Origin: Cryptomeria japonica
Lineage: Eukaryota; Streptophyta; Pinopsida; Cupressales; Cupressaceae
Length of the DNA stretch: 64,000 bases
Reading direction: 5' to 3'
NCBI RefSeq assembly: GCF_030272615.1
Contig: NC_081413.1
Span: 560,331,945 to 560,395,944 of the forward strand
Shown here: one piece after another, positions 56,016 through 64,000 of the stretch
Position numbering within the stretch: position 1 is the stretch's first letter
Layout of the letters: the number at the start of each line of letters is the position of its first letter
Program-made: the position numbers and the translations under genes
The notes under the pieces: generated by a model
Told to the model about the DNA's origin: nothing
The model's database searches: none
What the model saw: the letters and a program-made list of their open reading frames with translations, nothing else

Positions 56016-57374
56016 ATGATGAAGAGGGAAGGTCCAAAGTTCAACAGAGACAACTTCAAAATATGGAAAGACAGAATGAAGATTTACATCAGAAGCATGG
56101 GTGCTCAACACTAGAGCTATGTTGAGAATGCTTTTGTTATTCCTATCGGTACTCTCATCGATGATCAAAAGAGAGAAATACAGGAGAATGGGCAAGTCAT
56201 GGAAGCCCTAATTAGCAACTTATCTGACATTGAGTTTATTGATGTCTAAGATAAAGATAATCCCAAAGAAGTATGGGACACTCTTGAGAATATCTATGGC
56301 GGTGATGAGCATGTAAAACAAGCTAAGGAAGAAAAACTTAAAGGGAAGTTTGAAGACATGCGGATGGTTGAAGGTAAGACCATTCAATAGTATGAAATAA
56401 TAATCAAAACTATTATTGGAGATATCAAGAGTGTAGGTGGTAAAATGGAAGATTCCACTGTGGTAAGCAAAGTTTTGAGATCCTTATTACCGGCCTATGC
56501 AATAAGGGTTGCTGCTATTCAAGAGTTGAGATCAATAGACAAGACTAAGGTATCCCTAGACTCCATCATTGCAAAGTTGACAGCCTATGAGCTCACTAGT
56601 TTTGATGATAGTGTTCAAAAGATTGAATCAACTTTTAGAGCTTCTGCTGTACCATCCAGAAAAGGAAAAGAAGCAAGCATCAGTGGTGAACCAAAACAGA
56701 GTAGAAAAATGGATGATGAGGAGGTCCTGATGGAATTTGAAGCTCTTCTTTCTAGGAAACTTCCTAAAGGAACCAGTAAATACAGAGGTAAGCTCCCTTT
56801 GAAATGCTTTTCTTGTAACCGGATAGGACATATTGCTATAAACTATCCTAATGGTGACAACAAGGACAAATCGGAGAGGTTCAAGAAATTCAAAGGAGGA
56901 AACCCGAGAAACTATTTTGTTGTAGTTGATGAAGGTGTCACAGATGAGGAATTGGAAGATGAAGAGAATGAAGATATTGTGTTTATTGTAGTAAAGGAAG
57001 ATGTGCTAGACAAGAAGGCTCTTGTCTCCCGCTTTGATAATTCCAATGAGTGGATTATTGACAGTGGCTATTCTCACCATATGACTAGTGACCGGAGCAA
57101 GTTTCTATCTTTGGAAGAATATGATGGTGGTGTGGTTCATTTTGGTAATGATGCACCATGTATGGTTAAAGGAAGAAGGTCCATCTCTTTGAATGGAAAG
57201 AGTAGTGCTGACAATGTGTATTGGATGGAAGGTCTCAGACACAATCTATTGAGTGTTGCCCAGCTGAATGATAGTGGACTCATTCTAGAATTCAAAAATG
57301 GAGTGTGCAAAATCAAAGGAAAGAATGGTGATTTGATGGCCACTAGTATGCATACCAAAGGTAACTTATTTTAG
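56016..57374 (+). pseudogene. copia gag and protease
   Basis: Start at the first of two consecutive ATGs (56016): MMKREGPKFNRDNFKIWKDR, the usual NFxxWKxRM gag start. The frame continues unbroken in sense through ALISNLSDIEF, NPKEVWDTLENIYGG and LRSLLPAYAIRVAAIQELRS to the zinc knuckle near 56800-56845. There CFSCNRIGHIAINY keeps C-x2-C-x4-H but has Tyr in place of the last Cys. The protease active site WIIDSGYSHHMTSD lies near 57050-57090, then HNLLSVAQLNDSGL. In-frame stops are at 56112, 56247, 56388 and 57372. The frame never shifts over this stretch. Confidence 0.92.
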
Positions 57375-58643
57375 CTAAATGCAAATATATGTACATGTCT
57401 TATGGCTAAGTTTGATTATAGCTGGATATGGCATAGGAGACTCTGCCATGTAAACTTTGATAACATTGTGAAGGCCAGTAAGATCAAGGAAGTTAGAAGA
57501 CTGCCGATGCTGAGAAAACCAGAAAATCCTTTGTGCAGAGAATGTCAACTGGGGAAAATGTCTTCCTCAACCTTCAAAGGTAAATCTTTCACAGCTGACA
57601 ACTTACTTGATCTTGTGCACACTGATTTGTGTGGTCCCATGAAAACTAGGAATGTGCAGGGAGATAGGTATTTTATGATTCTTATAGATGATTGCTCAAG
57701 AATGATGTGGGTCACATTCTTGAAGGACAAGTTTGAAGCCTTTGGAAAGTTCAAAGCTTTCAGAGCATTGGTAGAAAAGGAAAGTGGTAGAAGAATCAAA
57801 TGCCTTAGAACTGATCAAGGAGGGGAATTCACTTCTGGTGAATTCAACAAATATTGTGAAGAGAATGGCATCAAGAGGCAAGTGTCTACCCCCCGAAATC
57901 CACAATAGAATGGCTTAGCAGAGAGAAACAACTAGATTGTGGTTGAAGTGGCTAGAACTATGTTGAACCAAGGAAAAGTTGCTCACACCATTTGGAGAGA
58001 AGCGATGAGCATTGCAGTCTACACAATGAACTGGGTACTCATCAAAAAGGGAAAGGATAAGACTCCTTATGAGTACTGGACCGGTAAGACACTAGTGGTA
58101 AGATACTTTAGAATGTTTGGTAGCAAATGTTATATCAAGAGGAGTGAACATCAGAGCAAGTTCGATGCAAAATGTGATGAAGGAATATTCCTAGGATATT
58201 CCACCAAGAGTAAAGCTCTCAAATGTTTCAACGATAGGACTCAAAGAATTGTTGAAAGCATCAATGTTAGGGTTGATGAAAACTCTAGGAAACCTGAGGA
58301 AACCGATAGTGAGCAAGTGGGAGATGAACTAGTAGTAACCTTTTGGGAACTGGTTGCAAATCAGCCCAGTACAAGTAATTGTGTTCCTACATTGGTGGAT
58401 GTTGATGCTGATGAAGATGAGGATGAAGAAGAAAAGCAAGAAGAATCTGTTAAGAACATACCTAAGTATGTCAAACTCAATCATGATCCAAAGCAGATCA
58501 TAGGAGACAAAGATGCAGGAATTCTTACAAGAAGAAAGGTCAGAGAAAGCTCATGTATGATCTCTAAATTTGAGCCTAAATCATTCAAAGAGGCACATAA
58601 AGATGAAGAATGGATCAAGGCAATGGAAGAGGAACTTGACTAG
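57375..58643 (+). pseudogene. copia pre-integrase and integrase
   Basis: The sequence runs through WIWHRRLCHVNFDNIVKASK and CRECQLGKM (HHCC zinc binding), DLVHTDLCGPMKTRN (first D) and LRTDQGGEFTSGEFNKYCEE (second D). After a TAG at 57906 it reads NGLAERNN (catalytic Glu), with another TAG at 57933. Then come RYFRMFGSKCYIKRSEHQSK and GIFLGYSTKSKALKCFNDRT, the copia integrase C-terminal pattern, an acidic linker (VDADEDEDEEEKQEE), and EEWIKAMEEELD before a TAG at 58641. Confidence 0.92.
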
Positions 58644-59733
58644 ATAGAGAACCTAGACCGGAGCATAAAAATATCATTGGAACCAAATGGGTTTTCAGAA
58701 ACAAGCTAAATGAGGATGGCACAGTGGTAAGGAACAAAGCCAAACTAGTGTGTAAGGGATACACCCAAGAAGAAGGAGAAGACTATGGAGAAACCTTTGC
58801 TCCAGTAGCAAGATTGGAAGGAGCGCGTATGCTTCTTGCATATGCAACTTTTAAAGGATTCCAGGTATATTAAATGGATGTAAAATCTGCATTCCTAAAT
58901 GGAATACTTGAAGAGGAGGTGTACATAGAACAACCAGATGGGTTTTCCCTATCAGAAGATAGTGACATGGTGTGTAGGCTACATAAAGCCTTTTATGGAC
59001 TAAAGCAGGCACCTAGAGCATGGTATGAATGCTTGTAGTCCCATCTTGTGAAGATTGGATTTGAAAGAACAAGTGAAGATAGCAATATCTATTTGAATCA
59101 TAAGGAGATCAGATTTTAATTTGTGAAGTATTTGTTGATGACATCATCTTTGGAGGAGATGACAAGATGAGTCATGCTTTTGTAGATGAGATGAAAAAGG
59201 AGTTTGAGATGTCACTCATAGGGGAGATTAAGTTCTTCATTGGACTACAAATTCAACAAATGAAAGATGGAATCTTTATTACTCAGTCCAAGTATGTCAA
59301 AGAGGTGTTGAAGACCTTTGGCATGAAAGATAGTAAACCGGTTGGTACACCAATGGTGACCAGTTGTAAGCTATTAAAAGAAGATGACTCTGTGGTGGTA
59401 AATGAGAAGGATTACCGATCAATGATTGGTAAGTTGCATTATATAGTGCATAGTAGACCAGACATTGCACATGCAGTGGGCATTACCGCTCGGTTTCAGA
59501 AAAGCCCAAGAGAATCCCACTTGGTAGCAGTCAAGCGGATTCTTAGATATCTGAAGGGAACAATTGGCTATGGGTTATGGTATCCATACAATAATGATTT
59601 CAACCTGAAAGTGTTCACAGATGCTTATTGGGCTGGTAATATAGATGACCAAAAGAGCACAACCGGTGGTGCATTCTTCCTTGGTGGTAGACTGGTCTCA
59701 TGGATGAGTAAAAAGCAGAGTTGTATCTCTTAG
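58644..59733 (+). pseudogene. copia reverse transcriptase
   Basis: A small deletion and frameshift after 58643 precede HKNIIGTKWVFRNKLNEDGT. Then come [40 protein letters not shown] (first Asp) and [17 protein letters not shown]. After a one-base shift near 59113 the catalytic box is FVDDIIFGGD near 59130-59160, with Phe for the usual Tyr. SKYVKEVLKTFGMKDSKPVG and SRPDIAHAVGITARFQKSPR follow, then RILRYLKGTIGYGLWY. Stops lie at 58871, 59036 and 59731. Confidence 0.92.
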
Positions 59734-60084
59734 TCTACAGCAGAAGCAGAGTATGTTGCAACTTTTATGAACTGCACCCAGACTATTTGGTTGAAGCATG
59801 TATTAAATAGCTTCAAAGTTCCTGTATTTGAACCAGTAAGCATATTTTGTGACAATACAAGTGCAATTAACATTTCCAAGAATCCGGTTTTGCATGCTAG
59901 AACCAAGCACTTTGAGCTCAAGTATCATTTCTTGAGGGAGAAGGTTTAGAACAAGGAGGTTGTGTTGGAACATGTCTCTAGTAAGGAGCAGTTAGTAGAC
60001 ATATTCACCAAGCCTCTACCAAAGGCTATATTTACCTATTTGAGAGGTGAATTAGGGGTGCTGCCCCTTCAAGAGGTGAACTAA
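59734..60084 (+). pseudogene. copia RNase H C-terminus
   Basis: It continues in frame after the TAG at 59731: STAEAEYVATFMNCTQTIWL, SIFCDNTSAINISKNPVLHA, and RTKHFELKYHFLREKV. After a TAG at 59947 it reads KEVVLEHVSSKEQLVDIFTK, PLPKA, and the polyprotein ends with a TAA at 60082-60084. The D, E and D/H-type RNase H residues are recognisable. Confidence 0.9.
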
Positions 60085-60328
60085 AGATTTGTGCTCCACA
60101 CCAGGCAGGTATTGCATTGTCAAATCTTTTCAGGATTGATGTGTTGAAGGATGCTACTCGTCAAGGGGGAGCAACATAGTGGAACATGGTAAGCTTGTGC
60201 CTCCACTTTGGCATTGTTGTCAAAGGGGGAGAAGATGTGAAGCAGAGAAGATATCTGCCAATTTGGGGGAGAAGATGTGAACCAGAGAGATATCTTTGTA
60301 TATTTCCATCAATGCCAAAGGGGGAGAT
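60085..60328 (+). other. 3' non-coding region and polypurine tract
   Basis: The segment between the polyprotein stop and the 3' LTR holds several CAAAGGGGGAG(A/C)A phrases. The last one, AATGCCAAAGGGGGAGAT at 60311-60328, directly precedes TGTTGGCATT and is the polypurine tract that primes plus-strand synthesis. Confidence 0.85.
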
Positions 60329-61879
60329 TGTTGGCATTTGTGCAGAGTATGTTGACATGATGATATTATGTTGTCATTGATGTCAATATACAGAGAGTGA
60401 ACCGGTAATATGCTGAAAAGTAAACCGGTATAATGTCATAAATCAATATATGCGCAAAGAAGTGAACAGGTATATTGAGGCTAAGCAACTGGCAAAGAGA
60501 ACCGGTATAGCGGTATAATCCGGTATATGAGCAATAGGTGAAGCAGTACGTTTGTCCAAGTGAACCAGTATGATGGAATGTGAACCGACATATGGAATGT
60601 TTTCTATTAAGGCTTAAGAGTCTTAGCTTAAGGGTTTCTAGTTGAAGTGTTCCAAGCCTGTGTGATTCAACCGATGACATTGTGTGATGAGCTAGCATTG
60701 TAATCAAGATCAGATCGTGTTTCCACGTTAGCCTTGTGTGTGTGAAGGATCCTGCATGAAGGAGATTGATCCTATCTGCCTTAGGAATGTGCGAAGTCCC
60801 TGTAAACGATGGAGAACGTATGATGGGTTATTGCCTCCATGAAACGGTAAAGAACAAATGATGGAGAATATCTTGAGATTTGTTCAAGACCGTTGTATTC
60901 AAATGAAATGTGTTCAATGGCCAGGATTGAACCACCTAAATTTTTTAACCTAAATATTTAGGGTTTAGGGTTTATGCTACCAACCTATCTATTTCCTATA
61001 AGGTTGATGTTGTGTTTCATACTGAGGTTGTTGGCAAATGGTGTGTGTGTATCTAAGTGCAGAGATACGTGATTCTTGCCAGACTAGATGAGATAAGAGG
61101 ATTGATTCTTGCATAGTGTGTGTGCAGAAGGAAGGAACTTAAGTGGATCTACATTAGGCATTGAGTGCTATTATTAGATTGTTGTAATACCTATTGATCT
61201 TTAACCACTTCAATAGTTGGAAAATCCCTGAACCGGGTAGCTTTAACCAGCTTGCTGTAAATCCTTTAATAAGGTGACTCAAAGCTATTGAGTTCATGAA
61301 ATCCTCTAACAAGGTAACCTCTAATAGGGTTTAACCCTTAACCGGGTATTTAGCCATCCCTTAACCGGGTGATCTCTAACAGGATCGATTCCTAGCAGAA
61401 CCTGTTGTAACAGTCTTTAATCGGACTTGGCTCCTAATAGAGCAGACTTCTAAAGAGTTCAAAAGAAGCTTGTGGGTATTCATCCCCACCGTGGTTTTTC
61501 CTAGTTGGGTTTCCACATGAAAAATCTGTGTCATGTGTAGTATTTTTCATGTGATGATTTAAGTGATTTGTGTCTAAAGGTAAATCATGTTGAGCTAGCT
61601 GTTATTATATTTATGATGATAGATTACCTATTCATGCATAAGGGTGAAATGGAAGTGTAGTATTAAGTTGAGTGGAAAGCTAAGTGATTAACCGGTTAAT
61701 GCTTGTCACAGTCATTCTTAGCTTTACTGGTTTCACTCTGTTTCAGACTGGTGTTACTGTTTGTTAGACATTTGCAGTGTTTGCAATCAAATCGGTTCAA
61801 GAAAAGTAGTTGTGACTGTACTGATTCACCCCCCCTCTTAGTACCAATTTGGTACTTATTGTTCATCATTAAGTTATCA
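60329..61879 (+). repeat. 3' LTR (1551 bp) of the 54-62 kb copia
   Basis: It aligns along its whole length with 54384-55944 and ends AAGTTATCA. Many differences are C/T or G/A (for example CCGG against CCAG or TCGG), with a few small indels. Confidence 0.95.
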
Positions 61880-62400
61880 ATTCTTATGTCTGCAAGTATC
61901 TTAGGCAATGGATAGTGATAGTGGTAGATGATCTGATCCAATTTGATGCACAATTTCAGTTTCTAATGAGTAGTTGCCACTTATCCACCATTCGCCAACC
62001 AAGAAATGGTCCAAAATTTCTGATATATTGGCAAAGTTTAGCCTTCTATTAGTCCAAGTGAATCTACCATTCTTAGGTATGATATCAACCAACTTGTAGC
62101 TAGATACAAATTCTCTAAAATCATCCATAACTTTTGAAGGTTTCCAAAGACCACCAAACTTCTCATCAATGTCCAAAAGAGCATTGAAGTCACCAACAAC
62201 TATGACCTTGCCCTTTTCCAACTGACTAGCTTGGTTGGAGACCTCATTCCAAACTTTTATTTTTTCTGTGGTCTTAATAGGTCCATAAATATTAAATAAT
62301 GGAAAGGAGATATTGGTTTTCTTATAGACAATGATGCACACCAACTAGTGATCAAATGAAGCTATGGGATGCATTTCAATTTTGGAGGGGTTATGATAGG
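61880..62400 (-). pseudogene. LINE endonuclease domain
   Basis: This apurinic-type endonuclease would nick the target DNA. The minus-strand frame (62344->61901) has FPLFNIYGPIKTTEKIKVW, VIVVGDFNALLDIDEKFGG (catalytic GDFN), RFTWTNRRLNFANISEILDH (the W-N-R and D-x-F/H region) and HQIGSDHLPLSLSIA (SDHxP, catalytic Asp-His). The N-terminal strands are in another frame toward 62400 or lost. It is followed, in LINE direction, by the copia element and then the RT linker at 54383. Confidence 0.9.
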
Positions 62401-64000
62401 GAGATTGCTAGGAAAGTGCTCAAAAGGAAAGTTTGAGTCAAGAGGTTTAATTTGTTACCCAAAAACTTGTTTGAGGCTGTTTTATGTGTTTACGAAATCA
62501 TTCTTGTGGTTATAGTGCCAAGCACTTCAGGCATCACTTTCCTAACAAACTCCCCTTTTGGTGATAGCTCACACCCATGCTCAACCTACTCAAATTACTC
62601 ACTCCACCCATCTACACATCCTCAATCTCTGTTATTTTGGCATTCAACCCTCTGTTACAGAGTGTATTAGGAGTCTTCAACATGGACATGTAGGGACAAC
62701 AAGGTTTTTGTCAAGTTTGACAACCAAACTTAGTTCTAGGCCCATAGACTTGGCTTACTCAATACACCAACCAAGGGTCAAAATCTAAAAAAGGGACTAC
62801 ACACTACCCAAAGGCCTATATGTTTCTTATTTAATTTTTTTAACATGTCCACACAAATTCTTATGAGCCCTAAACTCCTCCTTGCAATCGAGTTCTAAAA
62901 AAAGTGTGTGTTATGCAGTCAAAGGCTACTAGCCTGTGGAGGGCTAATTGGCCAATTTTTGTTCACCCTGCCCAACGATGGGATTCTCCTCCAACAAAAT
63001 TGTTTTGGATGGTGTGGAATAGGTCATAGAAAGGATATTTTCATGGTTTTAGGTTCCACCAACTTAGTTTAGTGACTATCCACAAAATTGGGCTTAAAGG
63101 TAGGGTTTCATGAGGGTTTGGGTGCTTCCACCATGGACTCCTCTCACCAAGATTGATTCAAAATCCCACATTGCTTGGAGACCTCTTCCATATAAAATTA
63201 GAGCTTCCCCTTCCTTTTTTTAGACAAGCATTATGCCAAACACTTGGCAAACCATTGAGAAAAACAGTAAAAGTGTCACTGTCACAGTCAAAATGCTGCC
63301 CTTTTACCAGTCAGCGATCATTACACCTTTGGATCTGCATAATGAAGAGTTTTGAATTGGAAATACACCTCAATGAGGTCTGAAAACATTGGATAATATT
63401 CTTATTACAATGCCTTCTCAGTTACAAGGCTTGGATGATGCTTTTGAAGCATTCCATAAGCAAATTGACAACACAATTCATAAAAATAGTGAACTCACTA
63501 TTTTGTTTACAAAATGAGAATGTTTGATAATAACAAGCTATTATAATAAACTAATATGATTCTCAACACACTTGGACACATATCCAAACCTCTACATCAT
63601 GCATTTGTTCACTCCAAATTCCTTTTGGGTGCAACTCTTGAGTTTTGATCATGTTACCAGCTAAGTAATCAATACTTGCCTAGTATTCACTCAAGTCCTT
63701 CTTCCAACCACACTCTTGGCATAAAATATAGCATATGTATAGTATATACATGAACTACAACTTGACTAAATCCATTTTGTGGGATCCCAGACCTAGATTA
63801 GTCAAGTGGTGACATTTTAGAACTTCAAACCCTTGACAGGGCAGTGAGCACACAGATTGAAAATAATTTTGTACAATAAAATTTCCAAAAGAAACTGATA
63901 CAAAAATAAACTAGAGACCATTATACAAATGTTATTCACACTTACCAAAGGTATAGTAAAAACTATGGAGCTACAGTACGGACTGTTTCACAAAGGAAGG
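62401..64000. other. No gene seen
   Basis: The first few dozen bases may be the remaining 5' part of the LINE. Beyond that I see no coding domain, LTR end or RNA gene. Short open stretches have no recognisable sequence. Confidence 0.45.

Larger units (their letters stand above)
54384..61879 (+). mobile_element. Ty1/copia retrotransposon, two LTRs, inserted in the LINE
   Basis: A 7.5 kb element with LTRs of 1561 bp and 1551 bp, an exact tRNA-iMet primer site, gag, protease, integrase, RT and RNase H in copia order, and a polypurine tract before the 3' LTR. Near-identical 5 bp sequences flank it (GTTCT at 54379-54383, ATTCT at 61880-61884), probably the target duplication with one change. The polyprotein spans 56016-60084 and is broken by at least eleven stops and about two frameshifts, so this copy is dead. 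The LTRs differ at many sites, so the insertion is not recent. Confidence 0.95.

Noticed and set aside
1-64000. CRISPR arrays, tRNA or rRNA genes, prokaryotic operons
   Set aside because: No regularly spaced identical repeats with unique spacers, no tRNA-like A/B-box pair that I could support, and all coding content is plant-type.

Overview
This window looks like intergenic DNA from a seed plant with a large, AT-rich, transposon-filled genome. The evidence is several Ty1/copia retrotransposons, plant-type LINEs with a C-terminal RNase H domain, solo LTRs, and one plant F-box gene. A conifer or other gymnosperm is my impression from repeat style and spacing; nothing here proves it. No rRNA, tRNA, CRISPR, operon or prokaryotic feature was recognised.

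Layout. 1-985 is the 3' part of a plus-strand LINE. 1395-19215 is a nested copia complex: two decayed gag regions (6681->1395 and 14248->13020, minus strand). Each has a tRNA-iMet-type primer site and is followed by a long homologous repeat (6794-12870 and 14367-19215) ending in about 1.1 kb of alternating polypyrimidine/polypurine DNA. A nearly full-length copia element (1455-6433, minus) sits inside the first gag, an unclassified 1.7 kb insert lies at 9804-11532, and a solo LTR lies at 16023-17539. 20694-23736 is a broken plus-strand coding unit of a family I do not recognise, followed by an LTR-like segment with a TATA box. 26620-28190 holds more GA-rich DNA and 28302-29516 is a clean solo LTR. 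33048-39905 starts with a LINE RNase H scrap, then a decayed unknown ORF. That ORF is split by a 4.4 kb block holding a copia-type LTR, a long unknown minus-strand ORF and a zinc-knuckle gag scrap. A diverged paralogue of the unknown ORF lies at 43990-45312. 46000-47150 holds AT-rich repeats with a 113 bp retroposon. 48025-49272 (minus) is the only plausible host gene, an F-box/LRR protein. 49675-62400 is a minus-strand LINE whose endonuclease (62.3 kb) was separated from its reverse transcriptase (54.1 kb) by a 7.5 kb copia element with both LTRs (54384-61879, plus).

How the parts relate. Almost everything is mobile-element debris layered by successive insertions, so the order of events can be read: copia into older copia gag, copia into LINE, solo LTR into repeat copy 2. 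The 54-62 kb copia has eleven in-frame stops, all TAG or TAA, most where CAG, CAA or TGG would be expected; that fits decay by deamination of methylated cytosine. The most novel material is the set of unknown ORFs at 20.7, 33.6, 36-38.8 and 44 kb.
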